Source of the DNA: Levilinea sp.
GTDB lineage: Bacteria > Chloroflexota > Anaerolineae > Anaerolineales > Anaerolineaceae
Assembly: GCA_029975215.1 (NCBI GenBank)
Contig: JARKPO010000005.1
Span: forward strand, 1 to 64,000
Reading direction: 5' to 3'
Length of the DNA stretch: 64,000 bases
Part shown: positions 40,116 to 50,460 of the stretch, in pieces
How the letters are laid out: every line of letters begins with the position of its first letter
Position numbering within the stretch: position 1 is the first letter of the stretch
Translations under genes and position numbers: made by a program
The notes under the pieces: model-generated
Told to the model about the DNA's origin: nothing
The model's database searches: none
The model's input: only the letters and a program-made list of their open reading frames with translations

Positions 40116-42758
40116 ATGCCAGAGCCATTTGAGTTGGTTTCAAAAGGTTTAGAACTTGTTGAACAGAAAAAATTCCTCGAGGCTGAACAATACATCCTGA
40201 AGGGGATTAAAACCTACGAAAAACAAAAAGATCGAGAAGGTGTCACCTTTGCACTCGGGCGACTGGGATATTGTTACGAACAAGCCGGCGAGGATGGAAA
40301 GGCAAGAGAGGCTTATGAAAAAGCTGTTCAGATCGGAACAGACATCCCAGCAATCTATTATGGGTTGATATCTATCCTTATCTTCGCGACAGAAGTAGAT
40401 CAAGCATTTAAGATCGCAGAAATCTGGCAGCAAAAAGGTACACAGCATGTATCTGGGGCTACACAAGAGATATTTATCGAGTTATCCTCTCGACTAGTCA
40501 GACAGGAACGCTATAACGAAGCCGTCCAACTACTGAATCGAACCATTAATTACTTCCCTAAGAGTCAGTCTCCACAAGTGTATTGGCGTATCCGCGGACT
40601 GGTAGGAAGCGCATATGAACAAGAGGGTAATTTAGACGAGGCCATCCAGCTTTATGGCAACGCGATATCAGAGGGGAGTACCGATTCATTTACGTTCAAT
40701 CGGTATCTGATTAACCTTGAAAAACAAAAAAACTACTCAGTCGCTCTTACTATTATTGAAAAAGCGTTAAAAAATCAAATAGATGCGGCGTGGGAAGCGG
40801 ATCTCAAGAAGCGTAAACAACGACTAGAACAAAAAACCGGAGCAGTGCCTAAAGGAACTCCTAAAGCGCTTATTCCGGATTTTACAATTCGTTCGGGAGA
40901 ACGGAATCTGTCCCTACTTCAGCAGATCCAATTCTCACCTCAGCTTTCTAACCTTGCCAGTTTAGGTGACCGTTTTTGGGGGACTACAGGAGGAAAAACC
41001 CCAAAATTGTTTTGTTATCGATTGGATGAAATCGAGCGCAGCTGGGAAATTCCGTTCGAGGGGGCACCTGCAGGATTGATGGCAGTTAATGATCGGGTGA
41101 TCGTTTACACCCGCGATGGAAGAATTGGCGAGGGTGAAACAAAGATCTTTTTTTATGATGCGAAAGGGAATTTGATATCTAATCAAATCCTACCTGATGT
41201 ACCTTCTGAAGTTGTGTCTACTACCGACCGCATCTATGCTGGTTGTCGTGATGGAAACCTATATGCCTTTTCCTTGGACGGGAATAGTATTTGGTCCTTT
41301 AAAGTGCCAGGCAGTTCAGAACCTCAAGATGACAATTACTCTCGTCCATGCCCATACTATGTTGCAGCAGGAAAAGATATTGTTGCATTCACCAGTTTTG
41401 GAACATTGTATGTGTTAAATTCCCAAGGAAAGTTACAATACACTTGGGGGATGCCAGAACATAATGAAACAATTAAATCGGAATTCATGACAATTAGGAT
41501 TTCAACAGGAGCGCCATCAGTTGTTGCTTTAGCAGCCGCACCCGTTGGTCGAAATATACTGGCAGCATCTAGTGATACGGTTTATGAATTGGCTGATGGG
41601 AAAGAAGTGCGCAAAATTAAGGCAAAACTTGAATCGATCAATCGCATTTATTGGGTTGACACGGGAAGCATAGGGGTATGCGACTCGGAAAAAATGATTA
41701 TATATGACAACGGAAAGGTCACAGCTAAAATCCCAGTCAAAGGCTTTAGTCAGATCGCAATTAACCGGTCCGCTAATAGATTAGTAGTCTGGTCTGGAAA
41801 TAATCTGGATGTTGCGACCCTTGGCGGGAAACTCCTTGCTGAGATCGAATTTGTAAAAAGTGTTCATTCCGTTACATGCTTTGACAATGGCCAATTATTG
41901 ATCGGCACACGTTATGCGATGTTGTTTGATACGAACCCAGACCATCCAAAAGGGGATGATATCGAAACCAACCAAGCTTCAAAAAATATATCAGTGACAG
42001 ACAAGCCATCGATCTCAACTAGGTCTCAACGGTCGATTGAGGAAAACAACATTCCGATTCATTGGATCGAAGCGCAAAAATTAACGATTGGTCCAGGGAA
42101 AGCGTATTATAAAGGCCCACTAGGAAAGGAGATCACTATTGAGCAGGTAGCATTAAACGACTACGTTTCTCGGGGGTTTCGAGGAATCTGGGCTGAAAAT
42201 AATTATTGGTGGGAAATCATGGCTTTATTATTCTGGGATGTGATTTTTGCTAAGTTGCCAGGCGTTTACACTACACAATTCGGTGAATTCCCAAGCAGAT
42301 TACAAGATATGCCACTGGATTTCTTTCAACCCGAGTTTTATTCGCGCCGAAAGCAACTGATCGAAAAACGGATGCATGAATTTGGCGCAACGAAGCTGTT
42401 CGGATTGGTAAAAAATACCCCCGAGGCTGAGTTGAGGTCTGCCTATAATCGATTTTTTGGAAAACCTTGCCGGGCAATTGAAGATTGGCAGCATTTTTCA
42501 CTTGATGAATTAGTTATCTCGACCCAGGTTCTACAAAAGGATCAGCTTCTACTAATTCTGAAAAGATTGCTAGAGAACTTCAACGACAATCGGAAAGGTT
42601 TGCCGGATTTATTCCTGGTTGATGCAAACGGAAAGGCGTTATTTGTTGAAGTCAAAGGTGAAAGGGAAAAAGTAGCGGATCACCAGGTGAAATGGCATCA
42701 TTTTCTAAGAAATCAGGTTCAAGTTCCAAGTGAAATCTGCAGGGTGATCAATGACTGA
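40116..42758 (+). CDS. TPR / beta-propeller / VRR-NUC nuclease protein
   Basis: An 880-aa protein. N-terminal TPR-like helices (about 1-230, YCYEQAGEDGKAREAYEKAV). The middle is a PQQ/WD-like propeller (about 270-620) with repeated blades such as YAGCRDGNLYAFSLDGNSIW and AFTSFGTLYVLNSQG. The C-terminal VRR-NUC domain has LPDLFLVDANGKALFVEVKG, a PD...D/ExK core, then DHQVKWHHFL. This combination is unusual. Its stop overlaps the next gene by 8 bases. It probably senses something through the propeller and cuts nucleic acid. Confidence 0.78.
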   Translation: MPEPFELVSKGLELVEQKKFLEAEQYILKGIKTYEKQKDREGVTFALGRLGYCYEQAGEDGKAREAYEKAVQIGTDIPAIYYGLISILIFATEVDQAFKIAEIWQQKGTQHVSGATQEIFIELSSRLVRQERYNEAVQLLNRTINYFPKSQSPQVYWRIRGLVGSAYEQEGNLDEAIQLYGNAISEGSTDSFTFNRYLINLEKQKNYSVALTIIEKALKNQIDAAWEADLKKRKQRLEQKTGAVPKGTPKALIPDFTIRSGERNLSLLQQIQFSPQLSNLASLGDRFWGTTGGKTPKLFCYRLDEIERSWEIPFEGAPAGLMAVNDRVIVYTRDGRIGEGETKIFFYDAKGNLISNQILPDVPSEVVSTTDRIYAGCRDGNLYAFSLDGNSIWSFKVPGSSEPQDDNYSRPCPYYVAAGKDIVAFTSFGTLYVLNSQGKLQYTWGMPEHNETIKSEFMTIRISTGAPSVVALAAAPVGRNILAASSDTVYELADGKEVRKIKAKLESINRIYWVDTGSIGVCDSEKMIIYDNGKVTAKIPVKGFSQIAINRSANRLVVWSGNNLDVATLGGKLLAEIEFVKSVHSVTCFDNGQLLIGTRYAMLFDTNPDHPKGDDIETNQASKNISVTDKPSISTRSQRSIEENNIPIHWIEAQKLTIGPGKAYYKGPLGKEITIEQVALNDYVSRGFRGIWAENNYWWEIMALLFWDVIFAKLPGVYTTQFGEFPSRLQDMPLDFFQPEFYSRRKQLIEKRMHEFGATKLFGLVKNTPEAELRSAYNRFFGKPCRAIEDWQHFSLDELVISTQVLQKDQLLLILKRLLENFNDNRKGLPDLFLVDANGKALFVEVKGEREKVADHQVKWHHFLRNQVQVPSEICRVIND

Positions 42759-45498
42759 CGTTGCCGAACCAGATGATTCGAATATTCCTCGCCAGTGGTT
42801 TGATCGCGGAGAAGCGTTAAAAGTAATCCGCTACCACTTTATGTGTGGAACGAAATTAATCCGTATTGCGACTGGTTTCTTTACTGTCCGTGGATATAAC
42901 CTGATCAGAGGGTCAGCTCGTGGAAAGCAAATGTATATCCTGGTTGGCGTAGATGACCCAGGAAAAGATCGTGTTCGTAAAGCGCTAGTTGAAGAAATTA
43001 TGCGTGATCTGCGAACGGGATTAGATGTAGATCGTCGAAAAGCTGTTCAAGAGCTTGTTGAGAAGATGGAAGGTGGCGAATTCCGCATAATTGATGCGCG
43101 GGCAAAAGACCACCATGCCAAGCTTTTCTTAGTTGATGATGCGATAGCACTGGTTGCTTCATCTAATGTCTCTCAACGAGGGATGATTGATGCGATTGAA
43201 GCTGGTACTGTTGTTGATGATCCAGCTGCTTTGAGTCTTTTTCTCAAACAATTTGATCATCATTTCTTTTCCCCTGATAGTATCGATATCACGCAAGAAT
43301 TAATCGAGCAGTTAAGACGCTGGTTGGGATTATCTACTCCATGGGAGGTGTATCTTAAGACCCTGATAGCGATTAAATCATTAGATGATATTGAATTGCA
43401 AAGGCCATCCTATCGAAAACCTGTTGGATATCAAACGGATGTTATTGCCCGTATCTTACGCCAAATGGATGACTTTGATGGAGCTATCCTGATCGCCTCG
43501 ACTGGGTTGGGGAAAACAGTGATCGCTTCTGATGTCGCTCTTCGTCTAAAGCAGACTGGCTTGATTGACAACGTTTTGGTGATTGGGCCAGATCCAGTAC
43601 GAAAAGAGTGGAATGATCATCTTCGTCCAACCGGGGTTTGGCTGGAATACTATAATCATCTTGCTCTCAACGCCGCCAAACTTGATCATAATCGTCATGC
43701 AGAAGAACTGGTCAACACACTTGAGAAATTGTTAGATGATCGTTGGCTAGTTATAATCGATGAAAGCCACAATCTGCGTAATAGATATCATAAATCGCTG
43801 CAAAACGGAAAAATTAACCATACAGAGCATACTGCTTTTATTCGGTTTCGCCAGGCAGTTATTAAAAGCCAATGCAAAGTTCTGCTTCTCACAGCAACGC
43901 CGTTTGCAAAGGAAATAGAAAACGTCAACAATCAGTTATTCTTGTTACCTCATGTTGGCCCTAATCGAACACTTTTTCAAGATATTATTGATGATGCCCA
44001 CGCCTGGCATATCAATGATTTGAGCCATTTAAAAGAGCTCCCGCCAAGTTCGGTAATTACGACTCCATATGTAGCAAAGCATTATGGCCAGAAAAGTGAA
44101 GATGGCGTATTTGTCGATTTTAATGGCCAAAAAATGTATATTCCACGAGTTATCTTGTATGGCGTTCGCGCTCCAATGGTTTTAGAAGATGAAATGACAA
44201 GGATACTTGATCATCGAATTCTTGCAAGAAAATCTAAACGGGCACGGAACCAACCAATAGAAAATCATGCTCGGATTGCATGGGGAAGTTCGCCTTGGGC
44301 GATTCGAGAAGTAATTGAAAAGTCAATCCGATCTCCTGAAGATGGGGGATACAGAATAAAAGATTTCATACTCGATGAGGAAACTCGCCAGGAATTGCTA
44401 ATTCCTACTTTGGAACGCCTAAAACAGATGACATACGAAGAGGATGAAAAGCTTCAGGCAGTGCTCGCGGCTCTTGATCATCGTTGTAGAAATGGGAACA
44501 AGGTTATTGTTTATTCTGAGCGCCGTGCGACAATCGCATATCTTGAAACAGCGTTGAAGAATCTCAGACCCTCCATACGAGTAGCTAGTACCATTGAGCT
44601 TGTAAACACAGGGAATTACAAACTAAAATCTAAAAAAGTTATCAGGAAAATGCTGGAAAATTTCGCGCCAGTGTCGAATAAAAATCACAACCCGACTGAA
44701 GAGTATGATGTGCTGCTCGCGACAGACGCTTACGGGGTAGGTATTAATTTACAGGATGCTGAAACTGTTATTAATTACGATCTTGCATGGACACCTATCG
44801 AGCCCGATCAAAGGGCGGGAAGAATTTTACGTTTTTGGAAAATGCCACGTTCTGTAAATTTATACGTTTTTGTTCCTACATTCATGCTTGGATCCATTCA
44901 TAAACACCAATCTATGCTCGCTCTCAGCCGATGGGAGAAACTTACAAACCGTCATTCCCAGGCCAGAACAATCTTAGAAATGCCGACAATTACACACCAA
45001 CAACTGGTTGAAATTGATTTGCAATCCATCGCTAACGGACAGCGGATAACAGAAATTGGTGAGTTGGATCTTCAAGCTGTAGAAGATCGAGATTCATCAG
45101 CAATTTTTGAGCATACGGCAACATTGGTTCGATATCGAGACTTCGCTCATAAAATCCCAGATGACATCATCAGTGCAAAAGAGTACGATGGTAAAGATGC
45201 GCTCATATTCGTACTATTCAAGCGATTGGATAAAATTGATTGGGCCATTTACAACCTTTCTAGAAAGAAATTATTGCCAATGAAATTAGACATTGAAATG
45301 TTGAGGGTTATTCAAAGCACTGAGACAACAGCGACGGCCGGCGTTGATCCGAACACTATTGAACAAGCAAGTGATCGATGTATTCAGGCTTGGTGTTCAT
45401 TGACTGGTAATTCACCTAATGAGATATACAGAATATGCGCGTTATACCTTGCTCCTCGACAATCTGAGAGTATGTTCCAAAACCTGTTTGATAATTGA
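42751..45498 (+). CDS. PLD-domain SNF2/SF2 helicase
   Basis: A 915-aa protein. The N-terminal phospholipase D-like domain has HHAKLFLVDDAIALVASSN (HxKx4D type, one copy). The SF2 helicase follows: Walker A ASTGLGKTVIASD at about 250, DEAH-like IIDESHNLRN, LTATPFAKEI, ATDAYGVGINLQDAE and DQRAGRILRFWK. PLD-helicases occur in several anti-phage systems. It overlaps the VRR-NUC gene and ends at a strong terminator, completing a three-gene set. Confidence 0.85.
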   Translation: MTDVAEPDDSNIPRQWFDRGEALKVIRYHFMCGTKLIRIATGFFTVRGYNLIRGSARGKQMYILVGVDDPGKDRVRKALVEEIMRDLRTGLDVDRRKAVQELVEKMEGGEFRIIDARAKDHHAKLFLVDDAIALVASSNVSQRGMIDAIEAGTVVDDPAALSLFLKQFDHHFFSPDSIDITQELIEQLRRWLGLSTPWEVYLKTLIAIKSLDDIELQRPSYRKPVGYQTDVIARILRQMDDFDGAILIASTGLGKTVIASDVALRLKQTGLIDNVLVIGPDPVRKEWNDHLRPTGVWLEYYNHLALNAAKLDHNRHAEELVNTLEKLLDDRWLVIIDESHNLRNRYHKSLQNGKINHTEHTAFIRFRQAVIKSQCKVLLLTATPFAKEIENVNNQLFLLPHVGPNRTLFQDIIDDAHAWHINDLSHLKELPPSSVITTPYVAKHYGQKSEDGVFVDFNGQKMYIPRVILYGVRAPMVLEDEMTRILDHRILARKSKRARNQPIENHARIAWGSSPWAIREVIEKSIRSPEDGGYRIKDFILDEETRQELLIPTLERLKQMTYEEDEKLQAVLAALDHRCRNGNKVIVYSERRATIAYLETALKNLRPSIRVASTIELVNTGNYKLKSKKVIRKMLENFAPVSNKNHNPTEEYDVLLATDAYGVGINLQDAETVINYDLAWTPIEPDQRAGRILRFWKMPRSVNLYVFVPTFMLGSIHKHQSMLALSRWEKLTNRHSQARTILEMPTITHQQLVEIDLQSIANGQRITEIGELDLQAVEDRDSSAIFEHTATLVRYRDFAHKIPDDIISAKEYDGKDALIFVLFKRLDKIDWAIYNLSRKKLLPMKLDIEMLRVIQSTETTATAGVDPNTIEQASDRCIQAWCSLTGNSPNEIYRICALYLAPRQSESMFQNLFDN

Positions 45499-45536
45499 AA
45501 TTCGTGAATTGGTTTTCATTGCTTTTGGAAAAAACG

Positions 45537-45568
45537 AAAGGAGCTGGGAAAATCCAGCTCCTTTTTTT
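45537..45568. terminator. Terminator closing the defence island
   Basis: AAAGGAGCTGG (45537-45547) pairs with CCAGCTCCTTT (45554-45564), followed by TTTT. It serves the PLD-helicase gene and also lies at the end of the convergent minus-strand helicase gene. Confidence 0.9.
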
Positions 45569-48500
45569 CATATGCCCAATCCCATCTGAGCCTCGGGTAC
45601 CACCTCCTTTCTTTTCGATTTCCTCACAATCACCGTCCTCTGCGTCACCCACTCATCCCATGTGAGTACCTTCGGACCCGGCATGATCGTCGCACTCGGC
45701 GTTGTCAGGCTCCCCATCGGGTTGTGACTCACCTGCAGATCATCGGCAAACAGGGTCTGCAGATCCGGCAGCTTCGCTCCATCCAATACATCACGCGCCA
45801 ACTGCGTCAAGAAATCGCCTTCATCCTCTGGCACGATTGCACCGCCAACCTCATCGCCGTAGACGAGCTGCGCGGCCTTCATCTTGCGCCCCATCAACCG
45901 GAGCGCGGTTGCTTCCATGGTGGAGTTGTAGACCGAGAAGATGGCCTTGACCGGCTGTGTTTGTCCCAACCGCCACACCCGTCGGACGCTCTGCCATAAG
46001 GTGTAGAGCGAATATTCCGGCTCGAAAAAGATGACGGTTGAGAACTGGACCAGATCCAGGCCGGTTTCCACCAGGCGCGGGTTGCAGATCATCACGTCGA
46101 TGCCGTTGACTCGTTTGGCGATCCATTCTTCGCGTTTGCGCGGATTGATGTTTCCACCCAGGATGGTCACGCGCAGTCCAGCCGCTTGCAGTGGCAGCTC
46201 TACTCGATCCTGTATATCTCGGGTACCGGTTTGGCGCAGGTACACCAACACTTTTCGCCCCTGTTGTTTTTCGGCCTTGCAGAAGCTGGCCAGCCAGTTT
46301 TCTTTCGGTAACCATTTATGCCCATTCGGGTTGATTGCCGGTAGTTCCATCAACGTTACTTTTCGCACCGCTTCGCCATCTTCGCTGTCCACCTCATCAA
46401 CCATCACCGCTTCATCCCGGAAGGCCGAGTTTGGCCGCGCCAGGGTCCATTGCAGCCAGGTCGAGAGATAACGCCGGGATTGAATGGCGAGTTGCTTGAG
46501 TGCGGTATCCATGCCGCGGTACTGATCACCCTGATCCTGGAACATGTCGAGCGATACCACTTCCTCCTTGTAAGCCGGGAGCGCCAGGTTCAGATCCTTG
46601 AGGCTCAAGAACACGGTCGTGTCCAGCAACCGGCTGACGATCGCCGGGCTGACGCCTGGCTGTTCTTTGGCCTGGTTGCGATAGCGCCGGTTTCCCGTGA
46701 ACACGCCATCATCGTCATCTTCATCTCGCCGCCGGCGGCGCTGTGTTTCCAATACGCCGTACAGCCGTGCCCAGCGTTTTTCGTCTTGGAAGGCGAAGTC
46801 GCGCCGGACACCTGCGTTCAAGCGATGCAGCAGCCAGAAGATTGACGTGCTCTTGCCGCCGAAGAACGTGCCGGTGAGGGTCAGCGTGCTTTTGCAGGAT
46901 GTGACCAACTGGTGAAATGCTACGCCTCGGTCAGAGGCCTTGGCCTGGAATTGGTGGACTTCGTCCGCGATCAGCAGCTTGAAGGCTCCCTTTGCGTGTT
47001 TGGCGATGTATTCGGCAATCGAATGCCGGCGGGCGCCGGAGAACTCAAACAGGGCTTGGCCGCATTTCCGCGTTCCCCAGATCGGATTCCCATTGTCATC
47101 CAATTTCCTTTGTTGGCGGCTATCTAACTGCCAGCCAGGGATCTGGTTGGTGCAGAAGCGCCGTTTATCGGCCAGGTCTTTCAGATCCGTGACCGGTACT
47201 TCGAAGCCATCTTCTTCCTTTGTGATGATCTTTCCACATGCCGGGCAGGCGCAGGCATCGACTCGTTTACCGGTCAGTGGGTGTTCTGTCTTGCGCATCA
47301 CCACCGCCGGCTGCCAACCCGCCCCGAATTTGGCCGAGGTATGAGCCACGACCGCCACCCACCTGGGCGCAGGCAAACCCTTCTCCTTTGCGTTTCGAGT
47401 TGCCACCTGGTATTGCTCCAGGAAATCGCGTACGTCATTTACATCGGCCATCTCATTCGCGTTTCGTCCGATCCGGCGCAGTTCTCGCGCGTGTGCGCCA
47501 GGAATGACTTCCTCGATCTCGCGAATCCACTTGGGAACCAGGTGCGGTGGGCAGACAATCAGGGCCGGGTAGGCGTGAAGCAAAGCTATAACTGCCGCTC
47601 CGATGCTGGTCTTTCCGATCCCCATTTCGCCTTGCATGTTTCCCACACCGTTCTTACGCACAGACCGCGCCATTGCGGTAGCTGCGTGCCGCTGTGTTGG
47701 CAGCAATCCCGGCCGTTCTTGCCCGGGCAGCGGCTTTCGCCCTGTTCCGAGTGTATCCAGGATCACAGTTTCATCAGCAGTTGGATCCAGATTGTAGAGC
47801 GGCCGGTAGGTTTCCAATACGTGCCCGGCGATCTTCTCGCCGTGCGCCTTCATGAAGTCCGATAGCCCCTTTACGTCCTTGATCACCTGCACGCCGTCTT
47901 GTTTGAGCACGGCCACCGTGGTAACAAACCGGTCCTTGTAGGTTTCCACTACCACGCCGCTGTCTTTGCTGTCAGTTTCCTCGCTTTTCTCGACGACTTT
48001 GATCACCCGCCCTTTGATCAACACCGGGCGGCCTTCTTCGTCGGTCAGCCGAACCGTTCCCATCATCCCGGACGCCATCAGCATCGCCACGTGGCCCTTC
48101 TTGAGCGGCATCACCGGTTGGGTGAGCTGCGCCAAGCCGCGGGAAGGATTGATGAGATCCAGCCATTCGGACGTGGTCTGCACGCCGGCTTTCTGAGTCG
48201 CTTCCACCACCTCCTCCGGTTCCCAGTCCATGCGCTTGAACACCACCGGCCGGCTGTTTGCACCGCGGATAGGGGCTGGAACGAGCGGATAGACCGGCTG
48301 CGGAACAGACTGTATTGGTGCGATCTCGCCTTGTGACTGGCTTGTGATTTCGCCGACTTCTCGATCTCCGGGGATCTTGTAAGCCAGCCGACGAGTGGCG
48401 AACACCACCACCTGCTGGAATTTTTCGAACAGGCCGTCTGGAAAGCGGTAGATGCGTGTGTTCTCGTAATGCCCTCCCAACAGCCGGGCAACTTCGGGCA

Positions 48501-48921
48501 TGCCCAGGATACGCTGAGGGATGATGTAGACCAATAACCCGCCGCGAGCCAACTTTGGCGTTGTGGATTTCAGAAACTCCAATTCGAGCCGTTTTTGATC
48601 GTCAAAGCGGTCGTACTCGTAAGGCGGGTTCAAAAAGAGGCATGAGATGCTTTCATCGGTCAGGAAGCAGGCTTGCCAGGGGGCCTGATAAACCTTATCC
48701 ATGACTTGCTCAGCTTTTGCCGCGCGTTCCGGCGACAGCTCCACGCCCCAGGTTTCGCAGTTGAGAGCCTGGCCAAGCTGTGAAGCCGCCCAGCCCTCGC
48801 CCGCGCAAGGATCAAATAGTCGAGCTCGAGTTTCGGCAGGCGCAATATAATTTTGAATGACTTCGATCACAGGTTGGTCGGTGGGGTAATACCCCATCTT
48901 TTCGATGGCTGGTGGACGCAT
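45568..48921 (-). CDS. DNA methylase-helicase fusion protein
   Basis: A 1117-aa protein. N-terminal methyltransferase: motif I DPCAGEGWAASQLG (about 34), motif IV NPPYEYDRF (about 95). A SNF2-type helicase follows with Walker A GEMGIGKTSIGAAV (about 440) and DEVH box LLIADEVHQF. A zinc-like set sits between (CACPACGK, CTNQ, RKCGQ). The C-terminal helicase half ends GLDLVQFSTV and VRRVWRLGQTQP. Start 48921 (MRPPAIEK) is chosen for AAAGGAG. Likely epigenetic or anti-restriction function in the element; similar fusions occur in large integrative elements. Confidence 0.82.
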   Translation of the reverse strand: MRPPAIEKMGYYPTDQPVIEVIQNYIAPAETRARLFDPCAGEGWAASQLGQALNCETWGVELSPERAAKAEQVMDKVYQAPWQACFLTDESISCLFLNPPYEYDRFDDQKRLELEFLKSTTPKLARGGLLVYIIPQRILGMPEVARLLGGHYENTRIYRFPDGLFEKFQQVVVFATRRLAYKIPGDREVGEITSQSQGEIAPIQSVPQPVYPLVPAPIRGANSRPVVFKRMDWEPEEVVEATQKAGVQTTSEWLDLINPSRGLAQLTQPVMPLKKGHVAMLMASGMMGTVRLTDEEGRPVLIKGRVIKVVEKSEETDSKDSGVVVETYKDRFVTTVAVLKQDGVQVIKDVKGLSDFMKAHGEKIAGHVLETYRPLYNLDPTADETVILDTLGTGRKPLPGQERPGLLPTQRHAATAMARSVRKNGVGNMQGEMGIGKTSIGAAVIALLHAYPALIVCPPHLVPKWIREIEEVIPGAHARELRRIGRNANEMADVNDVRDFLEQYQVATRNAKEKGLPAPRWVAVVAHTSAKFGAGWQPAVVMRKTEHPLTGKRVDACACPACGKIITKEEDGFEVPVTDLKDLADKRRFCTNQIPGWQLDSRQQRKLDDNGNPIWGTRKCGQALFEFSGARRHSIAEYIAKHAKGAFKLLIADEVHQFQAKASDRGVAFHQLVTSCKSTLTLTGTFFGGKSTSIFWLLHRLNAGVRRDFAFQDEKRWARLYGVLETQRRRRRDEDDDDGVFTGNRRYRNQAKEQPGVSPAIVSRLLDTTVFLSLKDLNLALPAYKEEVVSLDMFQDQGDQYRGMDTALKQLAIQSRRYLSTWLQWTLARPNSAFRDEAVMVDEVDSEDGEAVRKVTLMELPAINPNGHKWLPKENWLASFCKAEKQQGRKVLVYLRQTGTRDIQDRVELPLQAAGLRVTILGGNINPRKREEWIAKRVNGIDVMICNPRLVETGLDLVQFSTVIFFEPEYSLYTLWQSVRRVWRLGQTQPVKAIFSVYNSTMEATALRLMGRKMKAAQLVYGDEVGGAIVPEDEGDFLTQLARDVLDGAKLPDLQTLFADDLQVSHNPMGSLTTPSATIMPGPKVLTWDEWVTQRTVIVRKSKRKEVVPEAQMGLGI

Positions 48922-48948
48922 ATTCGGCTCCTTTGGGGAAAATAAAAA

Positions 48949-49004
48949 GACCCCGCAGGAGTCGCGATTCACCCCTGGAGGGGAAAGCGCGCCCCTCCGG
49001 GGTC
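48949..49004 (-). other. Two-stem hairpin before the methylase-helicase gene
   Basis: GACCCC (48949-48954) pairs with GGGGTC (48999-49004) and GGAGGGG (48977-48983) with CCCCTCC (48992-48998). There is no U-tract. It belongs to the series of intergenic hairpins in this operon. Confidence 0.5.
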
Positions 49005-49032
49005 AGTTGGGTGAAATGATTGTCGGGTGCGA

Positions 49033-50100
49033 TCAGGCGGTGAGTTGGAGCGTTTCCTGCTGGAGCAAATCGGTGATTAAGCCTATCCAATCCGCTTGCA
49101 GATCGATTCGCGCTCCCAGAATGCAGTCGCCGCCGGTGGTGAGGTCATGTACGTACCGCTGGTTGCGAGCCTGTTTCCACAGCTCAGCACCCCATTCGTC
49201 GAGGATGGGGATTTCTAGGGCATCTTTGAGCCGGTCGATGAATAACCGCTTCAAATCCTGATCCGGGTTAAATGATCCTTTGAAAACGAGCAGGTATGCG
49301 TAAAGGTCTTCCGGTTCCCACTTGCGGGGCAACGCATTCCGTGCGATGAATGCCGCATGGTGGCTGGTGTAGTCCGGCATCGGCTGCCAGGCCTGTTCGT
49401 ACTTTTCGGCCGGCAGCAGGCTGACGTCGCCCATATTGTCCTGAGACATGCTTATCGGCTTATTTGCCATCAACGTTACCCGTAACGATTCCAGACTGGT
49501 TTTATAGCCGGTCAGACCGACATACACCAGATTATGATCACTGTCGTAGGCAAAACCGCTGACGTAGCCCATGGCCTGTCCATTGCGCAGCTTGGGTACC
49601 GCTCCTGGAAATAGCCGCTCCTGCAAAGCCACACTCTGGTTCTCCTTTTTGGTGATCTTCCACACCACAATACCAGCATCAGTGCGCAGCAGCTCTTCAT
49701 TCATTTCGCGCAGGATTTCGTACAGCCCTTTCCAGGGGTGCGCGCCAGTGAACGTAACCAACGTCTCACCGGTTTTGATCTGAATGGTTCGCGTTTCGGC
49801 GTCCAGCGTTGCTTCGCCCAGGGTAATGCGCCGGTATTTGGCAAGAACCGGTGGCAGTTTTGCACCTTCCTTTGCAGTAAAGAGGTAGGCCCCGAGTTCC
49901 GAGTCGTACTTGAGATACCCGAAACTGCCAACACTGTAATCGTATGGGTAAGCAGCCCGGTCAAGAGCTGCGCCGAGATCTTCGCGCGCCGGTAGGCCGC
50001 TGCCGTCTTTGTATGCCGCGATGATGACCTTGCCCTCTCGCTGCTTTGCAATGATGCGGTTCACTTTTTCACGCAGGTATTTATCTTCGTAAACGTTCAT
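49033..50100 (-). CDS. Hypothetical protein of the element backbone
   Basis: The 355-aa protein matches no family I recognise. It starts MNVYEDKYLREKVNRI behind AAAGGAG and is soluble, with mixed alpha/beta character and no membrane segments. Notable stretches include KTGETLVTFTGAHPWKGLY and HHAAFIARNALPRKW. It precedes the methylase-helicase gene in the same orientation and is probably co-transcribed with it, separated by a hairpin. Confidence 0.6.
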   Translation of the reverse strand: MNVYEDKYLREKVNRIIAKQREGKVIIAAYKDGSGLPAREDLGAALDRAAYPYDYSVGSFGYLKYDSELGAYLFTAKEGAKLPPVLAKYRRITLGEATLDAETRTIQIKTGETLVTFTGAHPWKGLYEILREMNEELLRTDAGIVVWKITKKENQSVALQERLFPGAVPKLRNGQAMGYVSGFAYDSDHNLVYVGLTGYKTSLESLRVTLMANKPISMSQDNMGDVSLLPAEKYEQAWQPMPDYTSHHAAFIARNALPRKWEPEDLYAYLLVFKGSFNPDQDLKRLFIDRLKDALEIPILDEWGAELWKQARNQRYVHDLTTGGDCILGARIDLQADWIGLITDLLQQETLQLTA

Positions 50101-50239
50101 ATGTTTCTCCTTTGAGTTTTCGACATGGATTTAATAACCAAGGTTGAGACGAACTTGAAATCACCGGCCAACGTTGATACGCTGCTGTATGCGAATGCAT
50201 TACAGAACAGCAAACATAAGGTATCCAGAGGTTTGAATA

Positions 50240-50275
50240 CTTTGTGTTTACTGTTGTCTACTATTCAACACAAAG
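50240..50275. repeat. Inverted repeat in the 360-base gap 50101-50460
   Basis: CTTTGTGTT (50240-50248) pairs with AACACAAAG (50267-50275). The gap holds no convincing gene; an 83-codon plus-strand frame (50125-50376) has no family, no clear ribosome site and lies opposite to every neighbour. The repeat may be an operator for the gene starting at 50100. Confidence 0.35.
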
Positions 50276-50460
50276 GTGTGAATCGGAGAGAATTAGGGCA
50301 ATTTCTTAGTGCAGGGATCTACCCCTGTTTCAGACTGCCGCGATTTCACATGGGCAAGGAGCACCCATTCTGCTAGATCCGATGGCGTTTCACGGGATAT
50401 TGAATTGACGACTTTTTGTAAAAGGGAATGATCAGGCGAGTTACTGATCTCTACAGTGAA

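Noticed and set aside
50125..50376. 83-codon plus-strand ORF
   Set aside because: No family, no ribosome site, opposite to all neighbours; overlaps an inverted repeat.
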